Positions 17,874 to 27,200 of a DNA stretch of 64,000 nucleotides are shown here, in pieces. The notes beneath the pieces were generated by a model. That model searched no databases. It was given only the letters and a program-made list of their open reading frames with translations, and had not been told where the DNA came from. Position 1 is the first letter of the stretch. Each line of letters starts with the position of its first letter. The stretch lies in NCBI GenBank assembly GCA_964458495.1, contig CAYWJB010000019.1:1-64000 (forward strand), in the 5' to 3' direction. Source of the DNA: JANWVO01 sp964458495. Its GTDB lineage: Bacteria; Acidobacteriota; Terriglobia; Bryobacterales; Bryobacteraceae. Both the position numbers and the translations under genes were made by a program.

Positions 17874-19550
17874 ATGCACGAAACGCGGCCGCTTTCCGCG
17901 GCGGAAAAGATCAAGGCGGCCAGCCGCCATTTGCGCGGCTCGATCGCCGGTGAACTGGCCGGCGACGCGCCCCAGTTCGGCAAGGAGAGCGTCCTGCTGC
18001 TGAAGTTCCACGGCATCTACCAGCAGCACGACCGCGACGTGCGCAAAGCGCAGGCGCAGAAGGTTTACTCCTGCATGGTCCGCGTCAGCGTGCCCGGCGG
18101 ACGTCTCGAAGCGGCGCAGTTCCTCGCCCTCCGGAAATTGGCCGGCGCCGTCGGCGATGGCACCCTGCGGCTGACCTCCCGCGGCGGAGTGCAATACCAC
18201 TACGTGGGCAAGCGCGACCTGCGCGCCCTGATCCGCTCCATCCAGCAGGCCGGGCTCAACACTTTGGCCGCTTGCGGCGACGTTGTGCGCAACGTCGTGT
18301 GCACGGCGGCCCCGTTCGATTCGCCCGAAGCGCGCAGCCTGGACCACTGGGTGCGGCTGGTGGATCACGCTCTGAAGCCGAGGACACGCGCCTATGCCGA
18401 GATCTGGCTCGACGGCGAGCGCGCCGCATCCCTGGTCTCGCCGGAGGAAGAAACCGAGCCGCTCTACGGCGAAACCTACCTGCCGCGCAAATTCAAAATC
18501 GCCTTTACGCGCGAGGGCGACAACACCGCCGACGTTTATTCGGAGGACTTGGCCTTTGTGGCCCATATCGAGCACGGCGAGGTGGCGGGCTTCACCTTCC
18601 TCGCCGGCGGCGGCATGGGACAGACCAACGGCGACCGCAACACCTATCCACGCGCCGCCGACCCCGTCGGCTTCATCCGTCCCGATCAGTGCCTCGACGT
18701 CGCCAGGGCAGTGGTCTCGATCCACCGCGATTTCGGCGACCGCTCAAACCGCCGCCACGCGCGGCTGAAATACATCCTGGCCGAACGCGGCGTCGAATGG
18801 TTCCGGCAGGAGTTGGCCTCGCGCCTCGGCTGGACGCCCGCGCCGCCGCGCCAGCTCGTCTGGCAACGCCACGAAGACTGGCTCGGCTGGCACCGCCAGG
18901 ACGCGACGCGCTGGTTTTTCGGCCTCCGCGTCGTGAGCGGGCGGCTGGCAGGTGCGATCCTGGACGGCGTCGCCGCAGCCGTGGAGGCGCTCCAGCCACA
19001 ACTCCGCATTACGCCGCAGCAGAACCTCCTGTTCACCGGACTCGGCGAGGAGCAGAAGCCGGTGCTCGAGCAGATCCTCCGCCGGCACGGCGTCCCTCTG
19101 CCGGCCGATCTTCCCCCTCTGCTGCGCTACTCCATGGCCTGCCCCGCCCTGCCCACCTGCGGACTCGCGCTCACCGACAGCGAGCGCGTGCTGCCTTCTG
19201 TGGCCGAGTCCATTCTGAGCGAGGCCCGCGCCGCCGGCGTGGAGGAGGAGCGCATCCACTTCCGCATGACCGGATGCCCGAATGGCTGCGCGCGGCCCTA
19301 TACGGCGGAGATCGGCGTGGTGGGCCAGAGCCCGAAGCTTTACAGCCTGTACCTGGGCGGCTCTCCCCTGGCGACGCGGCTGGCAGCGCTCTACACGCAC
19401 AACGTGCCGCAGGAAAAGCTCGGCGAGACGCTCCGCCCGCTGTTGAAGGCCTGGGCTGACGAGCGGCTGCCCGGCGAGTCCTTCGGCGACTACTGCCACC
19501 GCGCCGGCGTCGATGCGCTGCGGGCGCGCTTCCTGGAGGCGCCGCAATGA
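17874..19550 (+). CDS. Assimilatory sulfite reductase, siroheme hemoprotein
   Basis: Siroheme and 4Fe-4S enzyme of 558 residues that reduces sulfite to sulfide with six electrons. It belongs to the nitrite/sulfite reductase family. Conserved sequence includes RLTSRGGVQYHYVG and LAACGDVVRNVVC in the first half. The cluster ligands are CPALPTC (about residues 422-428) and CPNGC (about 466-470). No flavoprotein subunit gene (cysJ) is present, so it may take electrons from ferredoxin; this is inferred. It lies 2 bp after cysN and overlaps the siroheme biosynthesis gene by ATGA. A nitrite reductase role is possible for the family, but the cys context decides for sulfite. Confidence 0.92.
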   Translation: MHETRPLSAAEKIKAASRHLRGSIAGELAGDAPQFGKESVLLLKFHGIYQQHDRDVRKAQAQKVYSCMVRVSVPGGRLEAAQFLALRKLAGAVGDGTLRLTSRGGVQYHYVGKRDLRALIRSIQQAGLNTLAACGDVVRNVVCTAAPFDSPEARSLDHWVRLVDHALKPRTRAYAEIWLDGERAASLVSPEEETEPLYGETYLPRKFKIAFTREGDNTADVYSEDLAFVAHIEHGEVAGFTFLAGGGMGQTNGDRNTYPRAADPVGFIRPDQCLDVARAVVSIHRDFGDRSNRRHARLKYILAERGVEWFRQELASRLGWTPAPPRQLVWQRHEDWLGWHRQDATRWFFGLRVVSGRLAGAILDGVAAAVEALQPQLRITPQQNLLFTGLGEEQKPVLEQILRRHGVPLPADLPPLLRYSMACPALPTCGLALTDSERVLPSVAESILSEARAAGVEEERIHFRMTGCPNGCARPYTAEIGVVGQSPKLYSLYLGGSPLATRLAALYTHNVPQEKLGETLRPLLKAWADERLPGESFGDYCHRAGVDALRARFLEAPQ

Positions 19551-20200
19551 GGGCGCTGTTTCCCCTGATGCTGGACCTGCGCGGCTGGCCCTGCGCCGTA
19601 CTGGGCGGCGGCTCGATGGCGGAAGAGAAGGTCCGCACGTTGCTCGCGGCGGAAGCGGACATCACCGTGATCGCCCCTTCTTTGACGCCCGCCTTGCACG
19701 AACTGGCGGACGCCGGGCGGATCGAGTGGCTGGAGCGCGACCCGGGCCCGGAACACCTGCAGGCATTCCGCCTGGCAATCAGCGCGCTGATGGACAGCGC
19801 TCGCAATGCGCAACTGGCGCGCGAGGCGGAGCGGCTCGGCGTTCTGTTCAACGCCGCCGACGATCCGGCGCACTGCCGTTTCATCCTGCCGTCGGTCCAC
19901 CGGCAGGGCGATCTGCTGATCGCCGTTTCCACCAGCGGCCGCTGCCCCGCGCTGGCCGTGCGCCTGCGGGAGCAGTTTGCTGCGGAATTCGGACCGCACT
20001 ACGCAAAGTTTCTCGAGATGGCCGCGGATCTGCGCCGCCGCATGGCCGGCGCAATTCCGGACTTCTCCACCCGCCGCCGCCTTTGGTACCGCATCGTCGA
20101 TTCCCCGGCTCTCGCGCTGCTGCGCGACGGGCGGAACGCCGAAGCCCGCGCAGAGGTGGAGGCCATCCTGGGACAGGGGCGAAAGGAGAATGCCGCATGA
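19547..20200 (+). CDS. Precorrin-2 dehydrogenase/sirohydrochlorin ferrochelatase (Met8/CysG N-terminal type)
   Basis: Protein of 217 residues that oxidises precorrin-2 and inserts iron to give siroheme, the cofactor of the sulfite reductase encoded just upstream. The NAD-binding motif is AVLGGGSMAEEKVRTLL near the N-terminus. NAADDPAHCRFILPSVHRQGDLLIAVSTSGRCPALA is the conserved catalytic region. It corresponds to the N-terminal half of E. coli CysG; the methyltransferase half is the separate cobA gene three genes downstream. The start overlaps the sulfite reductase stop (ATGA) and its own stop overlaps cysH. Confidence 0.93.
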   Translation: MRALFPLMLDLRGWPCAVLGGGSMAEEKVRTLLAAEADITVIAPSLTPALHELADAGRIEWLERDPGPEHLQAFRLAISALMDSARNAQLAREAERLGVLFNAADDPAHCRFILPSVHRQGDLLIAVSTSGRCPALAVRLREQFAAEFGPHYAKFLEMAADLRRRMAGAIPDFSTRRRLWYRIVDSPALALLRDGRNAEARAEVEAILGQGRKENAA

Positions 20201-20865
20201 ACCCGCTGGACGAGGCCCGCAACACTCTTCAGACAGCGCTCTCACGCCACGGCGAACGGGCGTGCCTGACGTGCAGCTTCCAGGCCGAAGACATGGCCGT
20301 ACTGCATCTGGCGCGGCAGTTCGCGCCGCAATTGCCCGTGCTGTTTCTCGAAACCGGATACCACTTCCCGGAGACGCTCGCCTACCGCGACGAAATGGCG
20401 CGGCGTTGGGGTCTGCGGCTGGTGAATTTGCAGGCCGAGCTGCCCCGTGCGCAGCACGAGGCGCGCTTCGGCATCCTGCATCAAATTGATCCTGCCGCCT
20501 GCTGCCGGATGCGCAAGGTGGAGCCCCTTCTGAAAGGGCTCGAGCCGTTCGACCTCTGGATCACCGGACTGCGCCGAGAGCAATCGCCCACGCGGCGCCA
20601 CCTGCAGCTGGAAGAGGGGCACACGCTGCCCTCGGGGCGCGTGATCGTGAAGCTCAACCCGCTGGCGGCGTGGGCCTGGAAAGACGTGCTCGCCTACTGC
20701 GTGGCCAATGACATCCCTGTGCTCCCGCTTTACGCGCAAGGCTACGCCAGCATCGGCTGCGCGCCTTGCACGGCCAAGCCGCTGGATCCTGCCAACCCGC
20801 GCTCGGGCCGGTGGGGCGGCGCCAAGCTCGAGTGCGGCATCCACACCTTCGACCGGGAGGCTTGA
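20197..20865 (+). CDS. cysH: Adenosine 5'-phosphosulfate (APS) reductase
   Basis: Reductase of 222 residues in the PAPS/APS reductase family. The PP-loop-like nucleotide site is TCSFQAEDMAVLHLA. Four cysteines, C102-C103 (CCRMRK) and C188-x2-C191 (GCAPC), form the 4Fe-4S site that marks APS reductases; enzymes using PAPS lack these pairs. The catalytic cysteine near the C-terminus is in KLECGIH. It therefore reduces APS made by CysDN straight to sulfite. ATGA overlap with the preceding gene indicates coupled translation; the next gene begins 3 bp after its stop. Confidence 0.95.
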   Translation: MNPLDEARNTLQTALSRHGERACLTCSFQAEDMAVLHLARQFAPQLPVLFLETGYHFPETLAYRDEMARRWGLRLVNLQAELPRAQHEARFGILHQIDPAACCRMRKVEPLLKGLEPFDLWITGLRREQSPTRRHLQLEEGHTLPSGRVIVKLNPLAAWAWKDVLAYCVANDIPVLPLYAQGYASIGCAPCTAKPLDPANPRSGRWGGAKLECGIHTFDREA

Positions 20866-20868
20866 CCC

Positions 20869-21630
20869 ATGATGTCGCTGGCTGGTTTTCTTGTCGCGCT
20901 CGCCGTGGGACTCACCGGCGTGGGTGGCGGCGTGCTGATGACGCCTCTGCTGATCCTCGCCTTTGGCATGCAGCCGGCTGCCGCCGTTGGCACCGCGCTT
21001 CTGTTTGTCACGGCGGTGAAGCTGCTGGCCGCTCCCGTGTATGTGGTGCGAAGGCAGGTGGACTACCGCGCCGCCGCGCTGCTGCTGGCGGGCGGTCTTC
21101 CTGGCGCCGCAGCAGGCGTGTATGTCCACCGCTGGTTGGTCCGGGGTGACCTCCGTTCGGCGGTGCTGGCGCTGGTGGGACTCACCATCGTCGTGCTGGC
21201 GCTCATCCAGATGTGCCGCTGGCTGCGGCGCATCGCGCCGGACACGCCACGCAAGGCGCGGCGGCATTGGCTCGCCTGGATCGGGCTGCCCATCGGCATC
21301 GAGGTGGGCTTCTCTTCGGCGGGCGCGGGCGCGCTGGGCAATCTGGCTCTGATGAACTGCACGCAGGCGGCGCCCGCGGTCGTAGTGGGCACGGATCTTC
21401 TGTTCGGACTCGCGATTGCCGCCGCCGCGGGCAGTCTGCACTTTTCTGCGGGTCATGTGGATGCGCAGGCGCTGCGTGCGCTCTGCCTGGGAGGCATTCC
21501 CGGCGCCCTGGCGGGCGCGGGGCTGGCCGCATTCCTGCCCGCGCGCCCCTTCCGCGCGGCGCTGACACTGCTTATGTTCGGCCTCGGCTCCAGACTGCTG
21601 TGGGAAGGACTGCGGGGGTTCGCGCGATGA
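20869..21630 (+). CDS. TauE/SafE family sulfite/sulfonate transporter
   Basis: Membrane protein of 253 residues with about seven or eight hydrophobic segments. The family repeat is visible as GLTGVGGGVLMTPLLI near the start and GFSSAGAGALGNLALM in the middle. Members export sulfite or carry sulfur-containing anions across the inner membrane. In this operon it may relieve sulfite build-up or move sulfate; the direction cannot be inferred from sequence. ATG codons at 20869 and 20872 are both possible starts. The stop overlaps the cobA start (ATGA). Confidence 0.85.
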   Translation: MMSLAGFLVALAVGLTGVGGGVLMTPLLILAFGMQPAAAVGTALLFVTAVKLLAAPVYVVRRQVDYRAAALLLAGGLPGAAAGVYVHRWLVRGDLRSAVLALVGLTIVVLALIQMCRWLRRIAPDTPRKARRHWLAWIGLPIGIEVGFSSAGAGALGNLALMNCTQAAPAVVVGTDLLFGLAIAAAAGSLHFSAGHVDAQALRALCLGGIPGALAGAGLAAFLPARPFRAALTLLMFGLGSRLLWEGLRGFAR

Positions 21631-22385
21631 CGGGCGCATCCACCATCTATCTCGTGGGCGCGGGACCGGGCCGCGCGGATCTGCTCACCCTGCGCGCGGC
21701 GCGCATCCTTTCCGAGGCCGACGTCGTGCTCTACGACCGGCTCGTCTCGGCCGAAGTGCTGGCCATGGCGCGACCCGGCGCGCTGGTGGTGGACGCCGGC
21801 AAGGAGCACGGGCGGCAGGAGGAGACGCAGGCGCGCATCCTTGTGCAGCTCGACTCCTTCGCCCGCCGCTACAGGAACGTCGTCCGGCTCAAGGGCGGCG
21901 ACCCCTGTATCTTCGGACGCGGCGCGGAAGAGTGGCTCTGGTTGAGCGAACGCGGCTGGAACGTGGAGGTCGTGCCCGGCATCTCCTCGGCCCTCGCGGT
22001 GCCGGAGCTGGCGGGCATCCCGCCAACCTGCCGCGGCGCGGCGCGCAGCTTCGCCGTCGTCACCGGCCACGCCTGCGGCGAGGACGAGCCGGATTGGACG
22101 GCGCTGGCGCGCGTCGACACGCTGATCATCGTGATGGGCGTGGCGAGAAGAGCGCAAATTGCAAAACGGCTGATCGAAGCGGGACGCAACCCGGGCCAGC
22201 CGGTGGCCTTTATCGAAAACGGCACGCTGGCGCTGGAGCGCGTCGTCACCTCTGATCTCGAAACCGTGGCTGCGGGCGGTGTCGCTGTGGGCAATCCCGC
22301 TGTCATTGTGGTTGGCGAGGTGGTGCGAGTGCGCCGGGAGTTGAAAGCTCTGGCGGCGAGAGCTGCCGTTCCGGCCGGCGCCTGA
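21627..22385 (+). CDS. cobA: Uroporphyrinogen-III C-methyltransferase
   Basis: SAM-dependent methyltransferase of 252 residues that turns uroporphyrinogen III into precorrin-2. The family motifs are IYLVGAGPGRADLLTLRAARIL, ADVVLYDRLVS, RLKGGDPCIFGRG and PGISSALAVPELAGIP. It supplies the substrate for the precorrin-2 dehydrogenase encoded in the same operon, so siroheme is made where it is needed. It is the last gene; no clear intrinsic terminator follows within the 174 bp before the next gene. Confidence 0.95.
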   Translation: MTGASTIYLVGAGPGRADLLTLRAARILSEADVVLYDRLVSAEVLAMARPGALVVDAGKEHGRQEETQARILVQLDSFARRYRNVVRLKGGDPCIFGRGAEEWLWLSERGWNVEVVPGISSALAVPELAGIPPTCRGAARSFAVVTGHACGEDEPDWTALARVDTLIIVMGVARRAQIAKRLIEAGRNPGQPVAFIENGTLALERVVTSDLETVAAGGVAVGNPAVIVVGEVVRVRRELKALAARAAVPAGA

Positions 22386-22559
22386 AGCGCGTGCCGGCAT
22401 TTGCCAAGCGAATAACCGCCGAAAGCCCTTCCCCGGTGGGCGCGGTTCGGCTAAATTGGAGATCAGAATCCTGAACACTCACGCGGGCGGGGCCGCCTGG
22501 GTGCGCGGCTGGCGCCCGGAGACTGGAACTGACTGAAGCCGGATTTCGGAGGGTGCATC

Positions 22560-24203
22560 ATGCCCCCAACGCCGGGCGCGTTCCATTCCAGTTCTTCCTT
22601 CACCCCCTCCTCGGAATTCCATGTGCTGTCAGCGATGCGCCGCCAGGCGGCGCACTTTCGGGCTCCCGAACAGCGCCCCTTCACCGAGGCAGATGCAGCC
22701 TCCACGACCATTCTGTTCGGCAATCTGACCCCGAAGCACGACGCGTTGATCGAGGCTGTCTTTCAGGGCTGCGGCTATCTGTGCCGGGCGCTGCCGACGC
22801 CGCGGCGGGCCAACTACGAGACAGGCGTGGAATATTGCAATCACGGCCTGTGCAATCCGAACTATTACACGGCCGGGAATCTGATCGATTTCTTGCGGGA
22901 CTTGCAAAGAGACGGCCTTTCCGCAGGGGAAATCGTTGACCGCTTTGTTTATTTCACCATCGGGGGTTGCGGCCCCTGCCGCTTCGGAATGTATGAATCC
23001 GAGTACCGCCAGGCGCTCGAAGATGCCGGATTCCCGGGTTTCCGCGTGCTTACCTTCCTTGCCGCCGCGGCCATTCGCGAGGGTTCCCGGCATCCCGGGC
23101 TGATATTCACGCTGAATTTCGGTCTGGGCATGCTGAACGCCCTGATCCTGGGCGATATTCTTTTCGATCTCAGCTACCGCATTCGCCCGTTCGAGGCCGA
23201 ACCCGGCGCTGCGGATGCCGCCGTGGCGGACGTGCTGGCGGCGCTTGCAAGGCATCTCAAGAGTCAGGGAAAGTATGAGCCGTTCCGCGAGATCCCGCGC
23301 GGCAGCCTGGCGCGATGGCTCCTCATTCTGTGGAAGATCCGCCACCATTTGCGCGGACCGGAGTGGAAGGAGGCGCTGGAGGAGTGCCGGAAGCGCCTTG
23401 CGCAGGTGCGCGTCGACTGGCTCCGCGTGCTTCCGGTGGCGAAAGTGACCGGCGAGTTTTACTCCGCGCTCTCGGAAGGCGAGGCCAACTACGAACTCTA
23501 CCGCTACCTGGAGCGCCATGGCGCCGAAGTCCGCGTCGATCCCATCACGAATCTCATCCTCTACTGGCTGTACGAAGCCCGGCTGAACAACCGCCGCCGC
23601 AAGGGGCTCCGTCCGGGCTACCGGAAAAAGGAAGCGCTCCTTGGGTTTTGCTCTGCCTTCTGGACGTGGCAATATCGCGTGGCGGCGCAGCGGCTGGGCG
23701 GGCTGGCGGGCGAGCCCGAGGATCAGGAGAAAGTCGGAAGGCTGGCGTCCGCCTGCTACGACGTGCTGGCGCGCGGCGGCGAAGGCCACCTGGTGGCCGG
23801 GCGGGCGCTGGAGGCTGCCGAGGAGCGCAACTGCCACATGTTCATCTCCGTGAAACCGTTCGGCTGCATGCCTGCGACGCAATCCGACGGTGTGCTGGCG
23901 CTCCTGGCGGCCAGGCATCCCGAACTGGTGTTCCTGCCGCTGGAGACGCTCGGTGAGGCGGAAGCCAACGCTCTGAACCGTGTCGAGATGGCGCTGGCCG
24001 ATGCCCGGCGCCGCGCCCGCGAGGAGTTCGCGCAGGCCCTGGCCGCCACGGGACGCACCCTGGATGACATCCGGAGGTTCGTCGCCGCCCGGCCGGAGAT
24101 GCAGTGCCCGTTCTACCGCTTCCGCCGGAAAACGCCGCCGGCTGGCACGGCGGCGCAGTTTGTCCTTCATGTCGCCGAACGGATGAGGCACGAGGGATGC
24201 TGA
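22560..24203 (+). CDS. 2-hydroxyacyl-CoA dehydratase/activase-associated protein
   Basis: Protein of 547 residues. Its first third contains GNLTPKHDALIEAVFQGCGY, EYCNHGLCNPNYYTAGNLIDFL and FTIGGCGPCRFGMYESEYRQAL. These resemble the C-terminal segment of large CoA-dehydratase activase proteins of the BcrA/BadF/HgdC group. Several conserved cysteines (CNHGLCNP, GGCGPCRFG, FGCMPATQSDG) suggest an iron-sulfur cluster. FISVKPFGCMPATQSDG near residue 430 is typical of the HgdB-like part. GGAGGG at 22550-22555 supports the ATG at 22560. It overlaps the next gene by 7 bp. The substrate is unknown. Confidence 0.75.
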   Translation: MPPTPGAFHSSSSFTPSSEFHVLSAMRRQAAHFRAPEQRPFTEADAASTTILFGNLTPKHDALIEAVFQGCGYLCRALPTPRRANYETGVEYCNHGLCNPNYYTAGNLIDFLRDLQRDGLSAGEIVDRFVYFTIGGCGPCRFGMYESEYRQALEDAGFPGFRVLTFLAAAAIREGSRHPGLIFTLNFGLGMLNALILGDILFDLSYRIRPFEAEPGAADAAVADVLAALARHLKSQGKYEPFREIPRGSLARWLLILWKIRHHLRGPEWKEALEECRKRLAQVRVDWLRVLPVAKVTGEFYSALSEGEANYELYRYLERHGAEVRVDPITNLILYWLYEARLNNRRRKGLRPGYRKKEALLGFCSAFWTWQYRVAAQRLGGLAGEPEDQEKVGRLASACYDVLARGGEGHLVAGRALEAAEERNCHMFISVKPFGCMPATQSDGVLALLAARHPELVFLPLETLGEAEANALNRVEMALADARRRAREEFAQALAATGRTLDDIRRFVAARPEMQCPFYRFRRKTPPAGTAAQFVLHVAERMRHEGC

Positions 24204-27200
24204 GCTGGATCGCCGGAGTCGACATCGGTTCCACTACGGTGAAGGCAGTGGTCTGTCCTGCCGAAGGCGGCGAACCGGTTTGGCGCGACTACCGCCGCCA
24301 CGGGGCGCGGCAGGCGGAGATGGTAGCCGCCTTTCTGAAGCGGATCGAAGAGCAGTTTGGCCCTGCGGGCGAAGCGCTGGAAGTCGTGATGACCGGCTCC
24401 GGCGCCGCGACATTTGCACCGGCGGCGGGGGCGCGGAGGATTTCCGAAGTGGCCGCCGTGGCCCTGGCAGTGGAAAAGCGCTTCCCGGATGTTCTCTCCG
24501 TGGTGGAGCTTGGAGGACAGGACGCCAAGATGATCTTCTTCGAACCGCTGCCCGGCGGCGGGCGGAAGAAGACGTCAACGATGAACGACGTCTGCGCGGG
24601 CGGTACCGGCGCCGTGATCGACAAGATCGCCGCCAAGCTGCGGATCGGCGAGAGCGAGCTCTCGCAGTACCGCTACGCGGGCGTGCCGTTGCATCCGGTG
24701 GCCGGCAAGTGCGGCGTGTTCGCCGAAAGCGACATCAACAGCCTCCAGAAAAAGGGCGTGGCGGCAGCCGAGCTGATCGCTTCCCTGTTTGAGGCTATCG
24801 TGCTCCAGAACCTTTCGGTCTTGTGCCGCGGCCGGGTGCTGTTGCCCATCGTGCTGCTGCTGGGCGGGCCGAATCATTACCTGCCCGGGTTGCGCGAGGC
24901 CTGGCGCGCGCATCTGGATCGCCAGTGGCGTGAACGGGGCGTGGAGTTGCCGGCCGGAACCTCCGCTGACAGCCTGGTTCTCTGCCCTGACGATGCGCTG
25001 TATTTCGCCGCTCTCGGCGCCGTCGAGTCCGCCCGCGAGGAAGAGGGACAAAGCGCCTGCCGTGGCTACACGCAGTTCCTGGCATGGAGCCGCGCTTCCC
25101 GCGCCCGGCGCGACGGATTGGCCGGATTGCGCGGATCGGACCGCGAGCTGTCGGAGTTCCTCGATCAATACCGGCCCCCGCCGCAGCCCGTGCGCGGATT
25201 CGAACCCGGAGAACGCTGCCGTGTCTTCCTCGGCATCGACGGCGGCTCCACGTCCACCAAGGCGGTGCTCATCGACGAGTGGGGCACAGTTCGTGCCTCC
25301 AGCTACCGGCTCTCGGCCGGCAACCCGCTGGACGACTGCCGCCACATTGCGGCCGAGTTGCGGCAGTCTGCCGCCAGGCAGGGCGCGGAGTTGCACGTGC
25401 TGGGCGCTGCCGTCACCGGCTATGCGAAGGATGTGCTGTCCCGTGTCTTGCGCGCTGACGTGGAAGTGGTGGAGACGGCCGCCCACGCCCGTTCCGGCAT
25501 GCATGTCATGCCCGGCGTCGATGTGATCGCCGATGCCGGCGGGCAGGATATCAAGATTATCGTGCTGCGCGGCCCGCAGGTGAAGGACTTCCTGCTGAAC
25601 ACTCAATGCTCCGCCGGCAACGGCTACTTCCTGCAGGCCGTGGCGCATTCCTTTGGCGTGCCCCTGGAAGCCTATGCGGAGTGCGCCTTCCAGGCCCGCA
25701 GCATGCCGCAGTTCACCCCGGGGTGCGCAATCTTCCTTCAGGCCGATATCGTCAACTTCCAGCGCCAGGGCTGGACACAGGAGGAAATCCTCGCCGGCCT
25801 GGCCGCCGTATTGGCTAAGAACATCTGGATCAAGGTCGCCAAAATTCGCAATCCGAGGCAGCTCGGCCGCCGCTTCCTGCTCCAGGGCGGCACGCAGAAG
25901 AATCTCGCTGCCGTCAAAGCGCAGGTGGACTTTTTGCGGAACCACGCGGGCGCCGGCGCGGATCTGGAAATCGCCGTGCACCCTTTCTGCGGCGAGGCCG
26001 GCGCCATCGGCGCCGCCCTCGAGGCGCGCGATCTCTGGGCGGCTGGACATACGACGCAATTTCCGGGCCTCGAGGCGATCGAACAGCTTCAGTTCCGTTC
26101 GTTTTCCGGCGAGAAAACCCGCTGCCGTTTCTGCGCCAACTCCTGTATCCGGACATTCCTGGATTACGAGATTGGCGGGGACGCCGGCCGGCTGGTCGTG
26201 GCCAATTGCGAGAAGGGCGCCGCCGAAGACCCCGCCGGAGTCCGGCGCATTCTGGCCGCCGCCGAAAAGCTCCGGCGCGAGAATCCGAACCTGGTGGCCC
26301 TGGCGGCCCGCACGTGCTGGCATTCTCCGGCGCCCCCTCCCCGGGTGGCCCGGCCGGCGCCCCGGTTTCTTTTGCGCAAACGGGACCGTCTGCTGGCAGA
26401 AAGGGCCAGAATCCGGATCGCCATTCCGCGTGTTACCTACCAATATATTTACGGCAATTTCTTCACGGCTTACCTCGAAAGCCTGGGCATTCTCCGCGAC
26501 AACATTCTCTGGTCGGACTACACATCGGACGCGCTGTACCGGGCTGCCATGGGCCGCGGCGTGATCGATCCCTGCTTCCCCTCCAAAGTGGCCGCGGCGC
26601 ACGTCTGGAACCTGCTCTCGGTGCACTGCCCGCGCCGGCCCTTCCAGATCCTCTTCATGCCGATGTTCGACGTGCTGGGAACGCACCTGGAAAGTTCGCT
26701 CGGCTCCAATGCCTGCCCCACCGTGATTGCTACGCCGCTGATGGTGCAGGCGGTCTTCCGGATCGGCGCCGACGAGTTCGCGCGCCGCGGCATCCGCTTT
26801 CTCCGCCCGCTTGTGGACTTGCGCGACAAGGCGCTGCTGGCCAGACAAATGCTCGAGTGCTGGGCGCCGGTGCTGGGCGTGGACAAAGAGGAAAACGCCG
26901 CCGCGCTGGAGATTGCCCATGCCGCCCACCGCGCCTGGATGGAGCGGATGCGCGTCGCCACGCGCGAGGTGATCGAGCGGCTCGAGGCCGAAGGGCGCCT
27001 CGGCATCGTGATCCTGGGCCGCCCCTACCACCACGATCCCGGCCTGAATCACGGCATCCCGGAAGAATTCCAGAGCCGCGGCTACCCTGTCCTTTCACAG
27101 TCCTTCCTGCCGGTGGACGCCGACATTCTGGAACGCGTCTTCGCAGACGGCCATGCGCTCGATATCGACGACGTCTGGCAGCATTCCTACTCGGCAAGCA

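Noticed and set aside
22386..22559. Structured leader or riboswitch before the CoA-activase locus
   Set aside because: Some GC-rich pairing is possible but no known aptamer core is recognised. The stretch is only 174 bp and carries a normal ribosome-binding site.
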